Below, piece after piece: positions 7,144 through 14,716 of a stretch of 19,604 bases of DNA. The position numbers and the translations under genes are program-made. The stretch is from JBFKAV01 sp041621405 (GTDB taxonomy: Bacteria; Pseudomonadota; Alphaproteobacteria; Rhodobacterales; Rhodobacteraceae), in assembly GCA_041621405.1 (NCBI GenBank), contig JBFKAV010000053.1, forward strand, positions 1 to 19,604, in the 5' to 3' direction. The number at the start of each line of letters is the position of its first letter. The stretch's first letter is position 1. The notes under the pieces are model-generated. The model did not search any database. It was not told where the DNA came from and was given only the letters and a program-made list of their open reading frames with translations.

Positions 7144-7350
7144 ATGGCCGTTCAACAGAACCGCAAGACCCGCTCGAAGCGGAACATGCGCCGCGCGCAC
7201 GATGCGCTCGTCGCGGCGAACCCCAATGAATGCCCGAACTGCGGCGAGCTCAAGCGGCCGCACCACGTGTGCCCCTCCTGCGGCCACTACGACAACCGCG
7301 AGGTTGTCGCCCAGGCACAGGAAATCGACCTCGACGAAGACGCGGCGTAA
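7144..7350 (+). CDS. rpmF: 50S ribosomal protein L32
   Basis: A 68-residue ribosomal protein with the standard opening MAVQQNRKTRSKRNMRRAHD, a very basic rRNA-binding tail. A zinc-ribbon pair follows: CPNC at 30-33 and CPSC at 43-46. It ends with an acidic C-terminus (DLDEDAA). The length matches alphaproteobacterial L32, and keeping all four cysteines marks it as the zinc-containing form. GAGGA at 7133-7137 lies six bases before the ATG. It is followed by plsX and fabH, the conserved pairing of a ribosomal protein with lipid-synthesis genes that links growth rate and membrane production. Confidence 0.97.
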   Translation: MAVQQNRKTRSKRNMRRAHDALVAANPNECPNCGELKRPHHVCPSCGHYDNREVVAQAQEIDLDEDAA

Positions 7351-7380
7351 GCCGCGCCCGGGTGCGGCGCGTCGCTTCCG

Positions 7381-8487
7381 ATGAGCCTCCAGAGCGATCC
7401 TCCGGCCAAGGCAGCGGCGTCGACCGTGATCTCGGTCGATGCGATGGGCGGTGATCGCGGCCCCGCAGCGGTGGTCGCGGGCATGGCCTATGCCGCGGCC
7501 GAGATTCCTCACGCGCGCTTCCTGTTGCACGGGCCGAAGGACGAGCTTGCGCGGCTCGTTGCGCGCCGGCGCGGCCTAGTCGGGCGGGTCGAGATCCGCC
7601 ATGCCGAGGACATGGTCTCGATGTCCGACAAGCCGAGCCAGGTGATGCGGAACGGGCAGAGCACCTCGATGTGGTCGGCGATCGACGCCGTGAAGAACGG
7701 CGAGGCGAGCGTGGTGGTGAGCTGCGGCAACACCGGCGCCCTGATGCTCCTGTCGATGGTGCGGCTGAAGAAGCTCGAGGGCGTGAACCGCCCGGCCATC
7801 GCCTGCCTCTGGCCCTCGCGCAACCCCGGCGGCTTCAACGTGATGCTCGACGTCGGCGCCGACATCCGTGCAGACGAGCACGAACTTGTGCACTACGCGC
7901 TGATGGGTGCCTCCTATGCCCGCAACGGCCTCGGCCTGACGCATCCGCGCATCGGGCTGCTGAACGTCGGCACCGAGGAGCACAAGGGCCGCACCGAGCT
8001 GAAGGCGGCAAACGAGATGATGGCCGGCGCCGCCGAGGCCGGCGGCTTCGACTACGTCGGCTTCGTCGAGGGCTCCGACATCCCCTCGGCACGGGTGGAC
8101 GTGATCGTGACCGACGGCTTCACCGGAAACGTAGCGCTGAAGACCGCCGAGGGCACCGCCTCGCTGATCCGCGAATTCCTGGGCGAGGCGTTCAAGGCGA
8201 CGCCCCTGTCGCGAATCGCCGCGCTTCTCGCCGTGACCTCGCTGCGGCGGCTGCAAAGACGCATCGACCCCCGGCGCCAGAACGGCGGCGTGTTCCTGGG
8301 GCTGAACGGCACGGTGGTGAAATCGCACGGCTCGGCCGACGCCACCGGCGTCGCCGCCGCAATCAAGCTCGCCCATACCCTGGCCGCTTCGGGCTTTACC
8401 GCTCGTCTCGCCGCGCGGGTTGCATCGGCCTCGCCGCCACGATTAGATGCACCCGGGGACACGGCAACGGGCGGTATCGAAGCATGA
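7381..8487 (+). CDS. plsX: Phosphate acyltransferase PlsX
   Basis: A 368-residue enzyme that makes acyl-phosphate from acyl-ACP, the first step of phosphatidic-acid synthesis through PlsX/PlsY at the membrane surface. Family signatures are ISVDAMGGDRGP (17-28), MSDKPSQVMRNGQSTSMW, VVSCGNTGALM, RPAIACLWPS, LDVGAD, GLLNVGTEEHKG and VTDGFTGNVALK. The start at 7381 has no strong ribosome site and a short, poorly conserved lead before the ISVDAMGG core, so a slightly different start is possible. Its TGA overlaps the fabH ATG in an ATGA arrangement, so the two are translationally coupled. The C-terminal 30 residues are Ala-rich and probably not conserved. Confidence 0.96.
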   Translation: MSLQSDPPAKAAASTVISVDAMGGDRGPAAVVAGMAYAAAEIPHARFLLHGPKDELARLVARRRGLVGRVEIRHAEDMVSMSDKPSQVMRNGQSTSMWSAIDAVKNGEASVVVSCGNTGALMLLSMVRLKKLEGVNRPAIACLWPSRNPGGFNVMLDVGADIRADEHELVHYALMGASYARNGLGLTHPRIGLLNVGTEEHKGRTELKAANEMMAGAAEAGGFDYVGFVEGSDIPSARVDVIVTDGFTGNVALKTAEGTASLIREFLGEAFKATPLSRIAALLAVTSLRRLQRRIDPRRQNGGVFLGLNGTVVKSHGSADATGVAAAIKLAHTLAASGFTARLAARVASASPPRLDAPGDTATGGIEA

Positions 8488-9455
8488 CGACGCGCGCCGT
8501 GGTGAGGGGCGTCGGGCACTACCTGCCCGAACGGGTGGTCCCGAACGCTGAATTCGAGCAGAAGCTCGACACCACGGACGAATGGATCCGCTCGCGCACC
8601 GGAATCGAGCGCCGCCATTTCGCCGCCGAAGGCGAGACGACCTCTAGCCTAGCCACCGGCGCCGCCAGAGCGGCGCTGGCCGATGCGGGGCTCGGCCCGG
8701 ACGACCTCGACACGATCATTCTCGCCACCTCGACCGCCGACCTCACCTTCCCTTCGGCCGCCACCATGGTGCAGGCCGAGCTCGGCATGAAGAACGGCTA
8801 TGCCTTCGACGTGCAAGCGGTCTGCGCCGGCTTCGTCTACGCGCTCACCCAGGCCAATGCGCTCATCCTCTCGGGCGCCGCGCGCCGCGTAATGGTGATC
8901 GGCGCCGAGACCTTCTCGCGGCTGATGGACTGGACCGATCGCTCGACCTGCGTGCTGTTCGGCGACGGCGCCGGTGCCCTCGTGCTGGAGGCGGCCGAAG
9001 CCGCAGGCGGATCGGGCGATCGCGGCATCCTCGCCTGCGACCTGCATTCCGACGGCCGCTTCCGCGACATCCTCTACGTCGACGGCGGCGCCTCGACCGG
9101 CACGGTCGGGCACCTCCGGATGCAGGGCAAGGAGGTGTTCCGGCACGCGGTGGAGAAGCTCGCCGAGACCGCCCACACGGCGCTCGACAAGGCCGGGCTC
9201 TCGGGGGCGGATGTCGACTGGATCGTGCCGCACCAGGCCAACCTCAGGATCATCACCGCCACCGCCCAGCGAATGCAGGTGCCGATGGAGCGCGTGGTGG
9301 TCACCGTGCAGGATCACGGCAACACCTCCGCCGCATCGATCCCGCTCGCGCTTTCGGTCGGCCGCGACCGCGGCCAGATCAAGCCGGGCGACCTCGTGGT
9401 GACCGAGGCGATCGGCGGCGGACTCGCCTGGGGCTCGGTCGTCCTGCGCTGGTGA
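8484..9455 (+). CDS. fabH: Beta-ketoacyl-ACP synthase III
   Basis: A 323-residue KASIII that condenses acetyl-CoA with malonyl-ACP to start fatty-acid synthesis. The catalytic triad is visible: Cys114 in VQAVCAGFVYAL, His250 in VPHQANLRI and Asn280 in DHGNTSAASIPLA. The N-terminal TDEWIRSRTGIERRHF and the C-terminal EAIGGGLAWGSVVLRW are typical. The start at ATG 8484 overlaps the plsX stop by four bases. FabH supplies the pathway whose acyl-ACP products PlsX uses, so the order is functionally sensible. ihfA follows after about 100 bp with its own candidate promoter. Confidence 0.97.
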   Translation: MTTRAVVRGVGHYLPERVVPNAEFEQKLDTTDEWIRSRTGIERRHFAAEGETTSSLATGAARAALADAGLGPDDLDTIILATSTADLTFPSAATMVQAELGMKNGYAFDVQAVCAGFVYALTQANALILSGAARRVMVIGAETFSRLMDWTDRSTCVLFGDGAGALVLEAAEAAGGSGDRGILACDLHSDGRFRDILYVDGGASTGTVGHLRMQGKEVFRHAVEKLAETAHTALDKAGLSGADVDWIVPHQANLRIITATAQRMQVPMERVVVTVQDHGNTSAASIPLALSVGRDRGQIKPGDLVVTEAIGGGLAWGSVVLRW

Positions 9456-9501
9456 CGCCGGCGCCGCGCCGCCGCCAGCCGTGCGCGCCAAGCCGTTGAT
9501 A

Positions 9502-9530
9502 TTGACTCGGAAATCCGAAGCGCCCATGCT
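9502..9530 (+). promoter_or_regulatory. Candidate promoter of ihfA
   Basis: TTGACT at 9502-9507 (5/6 to the -35 consensus) and CATGCT at 9525-9530 are separated by exactly 17 bp, about 25 bp before the ihfA start. A small inverted repeat (GAAGC-N6-GCTTC) spans the -10 region. The -10 is weak, so this is moderately supported. Confidence 0.45.
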
Positions 9531-9554
9531 TCCGTTCAAACTGGGGGGATGGAC

Positions 9555-9857
9555 ATGGGCGACAAGACGTTGACGAGGATGGATCTCTCCGAGGCCGTGT
9601 TCCGCGAGGTGGGACTTTCCCGGAACGAATCCGCCGAGCTTGTGGAGAGCGTACTGCGTCACATGTCCGACGCGCTGTCCCGTGGCGAGCAGGTGAAGAT
9701 CTCCTCCTTCGGCACCTTCTCGGTGCGCGACAAGGGCGCCCGGGTCGGCCGCAACCCGAAGACCGGCGAGGAGGTTCCGATCCAGCCCCGCCGGGTCCTG
9801 TCGTTCCGCCCCTCGCACCTGATGAAGGACCGCGTCGCCGCCGGCAACCGGGCCTGA
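9555..9857 (+). CDS. ihfA: Integration host factor subunit alpha
   Basis: A 100-residue DNA-bending protein of the HU/IHF family that works as a heterodimer with IHF-beta in transcription, replication and recombination. The signature is complete: TLTRMDLSEAVF at the N-terminus, ISSFGTFSVRDKGARVGRNP with the DNA-intercalating arm, and TGEEVPIQPRRVLSFRPS. I prefer ATG 9555 to ATG 9549: the GGGGGG ribosome site at 9543-9548 directly touches 9549 but is six bases from 9555, and the resulting MGDKTL start resembles relatives. The merR gene follows after 14 bp, probably in the same transcript. Confidence 0.95.
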   Translation: MGDKTLTRMDLSEAVFREVGLSRNESAELVESVLRHMSDALSRGEQVKISSFGTFSVRDKGARVGRNPKTGEEVPIQPRRVLSFRPSHLMKDRVAAGNRA

Positions 9858-9871
9858 GGCGGGCCCGGACG

Positions 9872-10738
9872 ATGGACCAGAAGTCCCCCGAGGCCTTCCG
9901 CACGATCAGCGAAGTCGCCGAGTGGCTCGACACGCCGGCGCATGTGCTGCGCTTCTGGGAGAGCCGTTTCCCGCAGGTGAAGCCGGTCAAGCGCGCCGGC
10001 GGGCGACGCTATTACCGGCCCTCCGACATGGCGCTCCTGGGCGGCATCAAGAAGCTCCTGCACGAGGACGGCTACACGATCCGCGGCGTGCAGAAGCTGT
10101 TGCGCTCGGAAGGCGTGCGCCAGGTCGCCGCACTGTCGCCACCGCTCGACGACCTCGGCGCGCCGATGGTCGAGGATGCCGAGCCAGCGCCGGCCGAGGT
10201 GCTGGTGCTGCGCGATCCGGAAACGCCGGCCGCACCGCCCGAGGTCGAATCGGCGGCGGAACCGGAGCGCAAGCCCGAACCCTCCGCCGAGGAAGAGGCG
10301 CCACCCGAAGCGGCCGGCGAAGCCGAGGCGGACTTCGAGGCCGAGCTCGCGGCGGCGCTCGGCGCGGCCGAGGCCGAGCCGCCGGCCAAGGCCGAGGCAC
10401 CATCCCCTCCGCCCCCGTCCGAGGCGGCAGCGGAGCCTCCGCCGCCGCCCGAGGCGACGGCAGAACCGATGCCTTCGGGCGACGCGGCGCCGGAGCCAGG
10501 CCAACCGGCGCCACCGCCCGCGGCAGAGCCACCTGCAGCCCCGCCGCGCCCGGATCTGTCGACAATCCCGCCGGTTCCGGAGGACGGCGATCCGAGCTTC
10601 GCGCCGCCGCCGTCGCCATTCCCACTCCGGGATCCGAACGCGGCCCGGGCGCGCCTCGCCGTCGATCCGAAAAAGGCGGCCGCGCTCTACGCTCGGCTCG
10701 TCGATCTGGCGGAGCAGATGGCCGCGCGGGCGCGCTGA
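9872..10738 (+). CDS. MerR-family regulator with long Pro/Ala/Glu-rich tail
   Basis: A 288-residue protein. Residues 9-78 form a MerR winged helix-turn-helix: FRTISEVAEWLDTPAHVLRFWESRF, then the wing GGRRYYRPSD, then GIKKLLHEDGYTIRGVQKLL. Residues of about 95-255 are low-complexity Pro/Ala/Glu, almost certainly disordered. The last 30 (ARLAVDPKKAAALYARLVDLAEQMAARAR) predict a single amphipathic helix, probably for pairing. There are no conserved cysteines, so metal sensing as in MerR itself is unlikely. Its place between ihfA and tRNA-Pro appears standard for Rhodobacterales (from memory). Its target is unknown. The strong GC bias of the tail creates long false frames on the other strand. Confidence 0.88.
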   Translation: MDQKSPEAFRTISEVAEWLDTPAHVLRFWESRFPQVKPVKRAGGRRYYRPSDMALLGGIKKLLHEDGYTIRGVQKLLRSEGVRQVAALSPPLDDLGAPMVEDAEPAPAEVLVLRDPETPAAPPEVESAAEPERKPEPSAEEEAPPEAAGEAEADFEAELAAALGAAEAEPPAKAEAPSPPPPSEAAAEPPPPPEATAEPMPSGDAAPEPGQPAPPPAAEPPAAPPRPDLSTIPPVPEDGDPSFAPPPSPFPLRDPNAARARLAVDPKKAAALYARLVDLAEQMAARAR

Positions 10739-10768
10739 GCGGCGCGCTTCGGCGATGCGCATTCCGCC

Positions 10769-10797
10769 TTGCCTCGCCGCGCAAAAGAGTCTTGTAT
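10769..10797 (+). promoter_or_regulatory. Candidate tRNA-Pro promoter
   Basis: TTGCCT at 10769-10774 and TTGTAT at 10792-10797 have a 17-bp spacer and would start transcription only a few bases before the tRNA at 10807. The hexamers match consensus moderately (4/6 and 3/6). Confidence 0.35.
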
Positions 10798-10806
10798 GCC
10801 GCCCGT

Positions 10807-10884
10807 CGGGCCATAGCGCAGCCTGGTTAGCGCGTCCGTCTGGGGGGCGGGAGGTCGTGAGTTCGAATCTCACTGGCCCGACCA
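10807..10884 (+). tRNA. tRNA-Pro (anticodon GGG)
   Basis: A complete 78-nt cloverleaf. The acceptor stem is CGGGCCA (10807-10813) with TGGCCCG (10874-10880), then discriminator A and encoded CCA (10882-10884). The D stem is GCGC/GCGC, the anticodon stem TCCGT/GCGGG, and the 7-base loop (10840-10846) carries anticodon GGG at 10842-10844. The T arm is GTGAG-TTCGAAT-CTCAC. It decodes CCC and CCU proline codons. A strong hairpin follows seven bases later. Confidence 0.97.
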
Positions 10885-10890
10885 TCTCAC

Positions 10891-10922
10891 CGCCGCCCGC
10901 CGCGCCGCAGCGGCGGGCGGCG
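10891..10922 (+). terminator. Perfect 13-bp hairpin behind tRNA-Pro
   Basis: The arms at 10891-10903 and 10910-10922 are exact inverted complements, all G and C, with a 6-base loop. The hairpin begins six bases after the tRNA CCA end. It has no T-run, so it is a non-canonical terminator or a 3' processing barrier, not a textbook intrinsic terminator. Confidence 0.65.
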
Positions 10923-10959
10923 TGGATTCCAGGGTAGGCGAGGCTTCCAGGACAGACGA

Positions 10960-12051
10960 ATGCCCGAAGGCGTCCTCCCCGATACCCGCATCCGTGCGCT
11001 GATCGCCTCCGGAGGGCTAACCGCCGAACCCGCGATCGGCCCCGATCAGGTGCAACCGGCCAGCCTCGACCTTCGCCTCGGCAGCACCGCCCACCGGGTC
11101 CGCGCCTCGTTTCTCGCCGGCGGCGGGCAGAGCGTGGCCGAGCGCATCGCCGAGTTCGAAATGCACCGGGTCGACCTCGGGCCCGGCGCGGTGCTGGAGA
11201 AGGGCTGCGTCTACGTGGTGCCGCTGATGGAGCGGCTGGCGCTGCCAGAAGGCGTCGAGGCGGCGACCAACGCCAAGAGCTCCACCGGACGGCTCGATCT
11301 CCTGACCCGGACCATCACCGATGGCGGCACCGAGTTCGACCGCATCGCCCGGGGCTACGCCGGCCCGCTCTATGCCGAGATCTGTCCGCGCTCGTTCTCG
11401 GTCCTGGTGCGGCCAGGCATGCGGCTCAACCAGATCCGCTTCCGCGCCGGCCAGGCGCTGCTCGACGACACCGCGCTCGCCGCGCTCCACGCCGCGACCC
11501 CTCTCGTCAACGGGCCCGCGCTGATCGACGATGGCCTCGGCTTCTCGGTCGACCTCCGCCCCGAGGCGGACGATCTGGTCGGCTACCGCGCCAAGCCGCA
11601 CACCGGGGTCATTGATCTGGAGCGGATCGGCCAATACGACCCGGCGGAGTACTGGGAGGAGGTCCGCACCTCCGACGGCCGGATCATCCTCGACCCCGGC
11701 GCCTTCTACATCCTGGTCTCCCGCGAGGCGGTCACGATCCCGCCCGGCTTCGCCGCCGAAATGGCGCCCTACGTGGCGATGGTGGGCGAGTTTCGCGTCC
11801 ATTACGCGGGGTTCTTCGATCCGGGCTTCGGCTGGGCCGAGGCCGGCGGCGCCGGCTCGCGCGGGGTGCTGGAGGTGCGCTGCCACGAGGCGCCCTTCGT
11901 CCTCGAGCACGGACAGGTCGTGGGCCGGCTCGTCTACGAGCGGATGGCCGCACCCCCCGAGCGGCTCTACGGCGCCGGCATCGCCTCGAACTACCAGGGC
12001 CAGGGGCTGAAGCTCTCCAAGCATTTCCGCGCGCCCGGACGCGCCGCGTGA
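10960..12051 (+). CDS. dcd: 2'-deoxycytidine 5'-triphosphate deaminase, double-domain type
   Basis: A 363-residue protein of the alphaproteobacterial dCTP deaminase type, about twice the usual Dcd length of roughly 190. Dcd deaminates dCTP to dUTP for thymidylate synthesis. Two dUTPase/Dcd-like halves are visible. The first (about 1-200) has QPASLDLRLGS (32-42), NAKSSTGR (104-111), TEFDRIARGYAGPLYAEI (124-141) and PGMRLNQIRF (152-161). The second (about 205-350) has DPGAFYILVSREAV, GFFDPGFGW (284-292), GVLEVR (302-307) and HGQVVGRLVYERM. Glu140 and Glu305 occupy the catalytic-Glu position of each half. AGGAC at 10949-10953 sets the ATG at 10960. It converges on ribD. Confidence 0.88.
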   Translation: MPEGVLPDTRIRALIASGGLTAEPAIGPDQVQPASLDLRLGSTAHRVRASFLAGGGQSVAERIAEFEMHRVDLGPGAVLEKGCVYVVPLMERLALPEGVEAATNAKSSTGRLDLLTRTITDGGTEFDRIARGYAGPLYAEICPRSFSVLVRPGMRLNQIRFRAGQALLDDTALAALHAATPLVNGPALIDDGLGFSVDLRPEADDLVGYRAKPHTGVIDLERIGQYDPAEYWEEVRTSDGRIILDPGAFYILVSREAVTIPPGFAAEMAPYVAMVGEFRVHYAGFFDPGFGWAEAGGAGSRGVLEVRCHEAPFVLEHGQVVGRLVYERMAAPPERLYGAGIASNYQGQGLKLSKHFRAPGRAA

Positions 12052-12060
12052 CCCGGCGGA

Positions 12061-12085
12061 ATGGCCGCGCGGGACGCGCGGCCAT
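12061..12085. terminator. Bidirectional hairpin between dcd and ribD
   Basis: ATGGCCGCGCG (12061-12071), loop GGA, then its exact complement (12075-12085) form a perfect 11-bp stem, starting ten bases after the dcd stop. It lies between convergent genes, so it can serve both strands. No T-run is present. Confidence 0.6.
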
Positions 12086-12119
12086 GCGGGCCTTGCCTCG
12101 CCTGCGGGCCTTGCGGCCC
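12085..12119. repeat. Direct repeat and second hairpin before the ribD end
   Basis: TGCGGGCCTTGC occurs twice, at 12085-12096 and 12103-12114. The second copy continues into a small hairpin, GGGCC-TTGC-GGCCC (12106-12119). Together with the larger hairpin beside it, this may form a compound terminator for the minus-strand nrdR-ribD transcript. Confidence 0.45.
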
Positions 12120-12141
12120 TCGGCTCAGGCGGGCGCCCGGG

Positions 12142-13236
12142 TCATTCGGCGTCCCAGAGCTGCAACGTGTCCGCGCCAAGGCTGCGGGCCTCCCGCAACC
12201 GGAACCGCGGCGCCTCGTCGAGCGCCGAGTGGCCGAGCGCGCCGAGCGCCGGGCGCCCCTCTGCGCCGAGCGCGACACCGCCGGTGAAGAGCGCGAGCCG
12301 ATCAACCAGGCGCGCGCCGAGCAGCGCTGCGGCGAGCGCGCCGCCGCCCTCGCACAAGACGCGCGTCAGCCCCTCCCGCGCAAGCGCGGCGAGGATTCCA
12401 GCAGGGTCGAGCCCCGGCCCTTCGCCCGCCGGCACCTCGAGGAGCCGCGCCCCGGCTTGCTCCCAGGCCGCACGGGCGGCGGATCCGGCCTCGGGGCCGT
12501 GCAGGAGCCAGACCGGCACCTCCCGCGCGCTGCGTCCGAGCCGGCTTTCCGGCGAAACCTCGAGGCGCCGCGAGGCCACCAGCCGCACCGGCTGGCACGT
12601 CATGCCGAGGCCCCGCACCGTCAGCTCGGGGTCGTCGGCCCGCATTGTCCCGGCGCCGACCAGCACCGCGTCGTGCCGCGCCCGCATCGCGTGCACCCGC
12701 CGCCGCGCTTCGGGACCGGTGATCCAGCGGCTCTCGCCCGTGGCAGTGGCGATCCGGCCGTCGAGGCTCTGCGCGAGCTTCAAGGTCAGCATCGGTCGGC
12801 CCCGGGTGACGCGGCTCAGAAAACCCGCCTGCGCCCGCCGCGCCTCGGCCTCGCGCACGCCGGTGGCCAGCTCGACCCCTGCCGCGCGGAGGATCGCGTG
12901 GCCCTTGCCCGCCACCCTTGGGTCGGGATCCTCGAGCGCGGTCACGACCCGCGCCACGCCGGCCGCCACCAGCGCCTCGGCGCAGGGCGGCGTCGCCGCG
13001 TGATGCGCGCAGGGCTCCAGGCTGACATAGGCCGTCGCCCCGCGCGCCGCCGCCCCGGCCTGGGCCAGCGCCACCGTCTCGGCATGGGGCCGGCCACCCT
13101 CCGCGGTCCAGCCGCGGCCAAGGAGGCGGCCCTCCCTCACGATCACGCAGCCGACCGCCGGGTTCGGCCAGACGCGGCCCAGACCGCGCTCGCCGAGCGC
13201 GAGCGCGAGAGCCATCCAGCGCAGGTCGTCGGTCAT
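12142..13236 (-). CDS. ribD: Bifunctional riboflavin biosynthesis protein RibD
   Basis: A 364-residue two-domain enzyme for the second and third steps of riboflavin synthesis. The N-terminal deaminase (1 to about 145) has the zinc site HAE (His51, Glu53) and PCAHHAATPPC (Cys76, Cys85). The C-terminal reductase (about 146-364) begins LTLKLAQSLDGRIA and contains SRWITG, HAMRARHDAVLVGAGTMRADDP and CEGGGALAAALL. The length is normal. ATG 13236 is chosen because GGAGG lies seven bases upstream. It follows nrdR by 52 bp in the same direction, a common pairing; the remaining rib genes are not in this window. A related reductase-only protein is encoded at 16643-17188. Confidence 0.96.
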   Translation of the reverse strand: MTDDLRWMALALALGERGLGRVWPNPAVGCVIVREGRLLGRGWTAEGGRPHAETVALAQAGAAARGATAYVSLEPCAHHAATPPCAEALVAAGVARVVTALEDPDPRVAGKGHAILRAAGVELATGVREAEARRAQAGFLSRVTRGRPMLTLKLAQSLDGRIATATGESRWITGPEARRRVHAMRARHDAVLVGAGTMRADDPELTVRGLGMTCQPVRLVASRRLEVSPESRLGRSAREVPVWLLHGPEAGSAARAAWEQAGARLLEVPAGEGPGLDPAGILAALAREGLTRVLCEGGGALAAALLGARLVDRLALFTGGVALGAEGRPALGALGHSALDEAPRFRLREARSLGADTLQLWDAE

Positions 13237-13288
13237 GGAATGCCCTCCGCCCGCCACTCCCTCAGGCGGCGCGCGGCACGATAGGCCC

Positions 13289-13762
13289 TCAGGCCTCGGC
13301 CTCGCTCTGCGCCTCGGGGCGCAGCTCGTCGACGAAGCGCTCGAAGTCGTCGGCAGCCTGGAAGTTCTTGTAGACGCTGGCAAAACGCACATAGGCCACG
13401 GTGTCGATCCGGGCCAGCGTCTCCATCACGATCTCGCCGATGACCTTCGAGGGGATGTCGGTCTCGCCCATGCTTTCCAGCCGCCGCACGATCCCCGAGA
13501 CCATCTGGTCGATCCTGTCGGGCTCGATCGGCCGCTTCTGCAACGCGATCCGGACCGAGCGCTCCAGCTTGTCGCGGTCGAACTCCTCGCGCCGGCCGTT
13601 CGACTTGATCACCACGAGGTCTCTGAGCTGCACCCGCTCGTAGGTGGTGAAGCGGCCGCCGCAGGCCGGGCAGAAGCGCCGCCGTCGGATTGCCACATGG
13701 TCCTCGGCTGGCCGGGAGTCCTTCACCTGAGTGTCCACGTTTCCGCAAAACGGGCAGCGCAT
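13289..13762 (-). CDS. nrdR: Transcriptional repressor NrdR
   Basis: A 157-residue repressor of ribonucleotide reductase genes that senses ATP and dATP. The N-terminal zinc ribbon has Cys3/Cys6 (CPFC) and Cys31/Cys34 (CPAC) with RRRRFCPACGGRFTTYER, and the ATP-cone covers about 46-136 (VIKSNGRREEFDRDKLERSV through YVRFASVYKNFQ). The start is set at the ATG of MRCPFC, which is invariant in the family; a start 12 codons upstream is unlikely. The C-terminus is Glu-rich. The ribonucleotide reductase targets are outside the window, and I see no clear NrdR box pair upstream of this gene. Confidence 0.97.
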   Translation of the reverse strand: MRCPFCGNVDTQVKDSRPAEDHVAIRRRRFCPACGGRFTTYERVQLRDLVVIKSNGRREEFDRDKLERSVRIALQKRPIEPDRIDQMVSGIVRRLESMGETDIPSKVIGEIVMETLARIDTVAYVRFASVYKNFQAADDFERFVDELRPEAQSEAEA

Positions 13763-13832
13763 GGCCCCTCCCTCGTCGTCCCATCCCCGGTTTCCCACAG
13801 GACTATAGGGGACCCTCTAGGGTTTGGGTAGA

Positions 13833-13844
13833 GGCGAATTCGCC
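13833..13844. repeat. Perfect 12-bp palindrome between yjbQ and nrdR
   Basis: GGCGAATTCGCC reads the same on both strands. It lies about 70 bp upstream of the nrdR start and 16 bp past the end of yjbQ. A second short inverted repeat, ACCCT-CT-AGGGT, sits at 13812-13823, next to a -10-like TATAGT on the minus strand. Either could be an operator for nrdR or part of the yjbQ terminator. Confidence 0.4.
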
Positions 13845-13859
13845 GCCCAGATATTGAGG

Positions 13860-14270
13860 TCAGGCGAAATGCGCCGCCACCTCGCGCCGGTGCGGCCGGT
13901 CGCGGTGCTCGACGAGGTAGATCCCCTGCCAGGTGCCCAAGCCGAGCCGCCCCGCCGTCACGGGGATCGAGAGGCTCGTCGGCAGCAGCATGGCGCGCAG
14001 ATGCGCCGGCATGTCGTCGGGGCCTTCCAGCGTGTGAGTGAGCCAGCGCATCGACGGATCGTCGCCCCGGGGCACCAGTCGAGCGAGGAAGGCCTCGAGG
14101 TCGTGCCGCGCGGAGGGGTCGGCGTTTTCCTGGATCAGGAGCGAGCAGGAAGTGTGGCGCAGGAAGAGCGTGAGGAGCCCCTCGCCCTCGCCGGCCACAA
14201 AACGCGCCGCCTGGGCGGTGAACTCGTAGAGGCCGGCGCCGCGCGTCTCGATCGTGAAGACGGTCTGCAT
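13860..14270 (-). CDS. yjbQ: YjbQ family protein (UPF0047, secondary thiamine-phosphate synthase)
   Basis: A 136-residue member of the UPF0047/YjbQ family. Members can partly replace thiamine-phosphate synthase in vitro or when overproduced, but the true role is unsettled. Conserved features are FLRHTSCSLLIQENADPS (37-54), the RHDLEAFL helix, THTLEGPDDMPAHLRAMLLPTS and the ending GTWQGIYLVEHRD (112-124), containing the conserved His and Glu residues. Length and start are normal. Its ATG overlaps the stop of the upstream MarR gene by one base (TGATG), making it the last gene of a tightly coupled three-gene operon with a MarR regulator and a membrane hydroxylase. Why a YjbQ protein belongs there is not obvious. 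Confidence 0.93.
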   Translation of the reverse strand: MQTVFTIETRGAGLYEFTAQAARFVAGEGEGLLTLFLRHTSCSLLIQENADPSARHDLEAFLARLVPRGDDPSMRWLTHTLEGPDDMPAHLRAMLLPTSLSIPVTAGRLGLGTWQGIYLVEHRDRPHRREVAAHFA

Positions 14271-14716
14271 CAGCCCTGCCCGAGCGCGGCCAGCGCCTTG
14301 CGCAGGGCCGCCACCGTCTCGGCCGCTTCGGCGCAGCGGCCGGCGTCGAGCCCCTCGCCAAGCCGCGCGAGGGCGCCGGCCTCGCGTCGGCGGATCGTGG
14401 CGAAGGTCTTTTCCCCCGCCTCGGTCGGCACGAGCAACGCCGAACGCTTGTGGGCAGGGTTCGGTTCGAAGCGGGCGAGGCCCGCCGCCACCAGCGCGTC
14501 GGCGAGCTTCTGGATGTGCTGGCGGCTCACGGATTTCATCCGGGCGATGTCGGGCACGGTGGACGGGCCGGCCCGAGCGAGGTGCTCGAGCACCGCGCGC
14601 ATTGCCGCAGTCACGCCAATGTCCGCGTTGGCGTCGTCCGCAAAGGCCTTCAGTTCGTTGAAGGCCCCGCGGACCTCGAGGATCAGCCGGTAGATCGGGT
14701 CGTCGCCCTCGCTCAT
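14270..14716 (-). CDS. MarR-family transcriptional regulator
   Basis: A 148-residue winged helix-turn-helix protein. The DNA-binding part spans about 40-105: MRAVLEHLARAGPSTVPDIA, the recognition helix SVSRQHIQKLADALVAAG, then the wing FEPNPAHKRSALLVPTEAGE. Flanking helices (about 1-35 and 108-145) would form the dimer interface. Its ATG overlaps the hydroxylase stop by four bases (ATGA), and its stop overlaps the yjbQ start by one base. MarR repressors usually bind 16-20 bp inverted repeats in their own promoter, and the operon promoter carries two nearly identical repeats of that kind. Autoregulation is therefore a strong inference. The ligand is unknown. Confidence 0.92.
   Translation of the reverse strand: MSEGDDPIYRLILEVRGAFNELKAFADDANADIGVTAAMRAVLEHLARAGPSTVPDIARMKSVSRQHIQKLADALVAAGLARFEPNPAHKRSALLVPTEAGEKTFATIRRREAGALARLGEGLDAGRCAEAAETVAALRKALAALGQG

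Noticed and set aside
9659..10885. A 408-residue minus-strand frame over ihfA, merR and tRNA-Pro
   Set aside because: It is Arg/Gly-rich, runs through a tRNA and mirrors the low-complexity tail of the MerR gene.
12061..13284. A 407-residue plus-strand frame over ribD
   Set aside because: It is an antisense shadow of a well-supported two-domain RibD, with composition driven by GC content.
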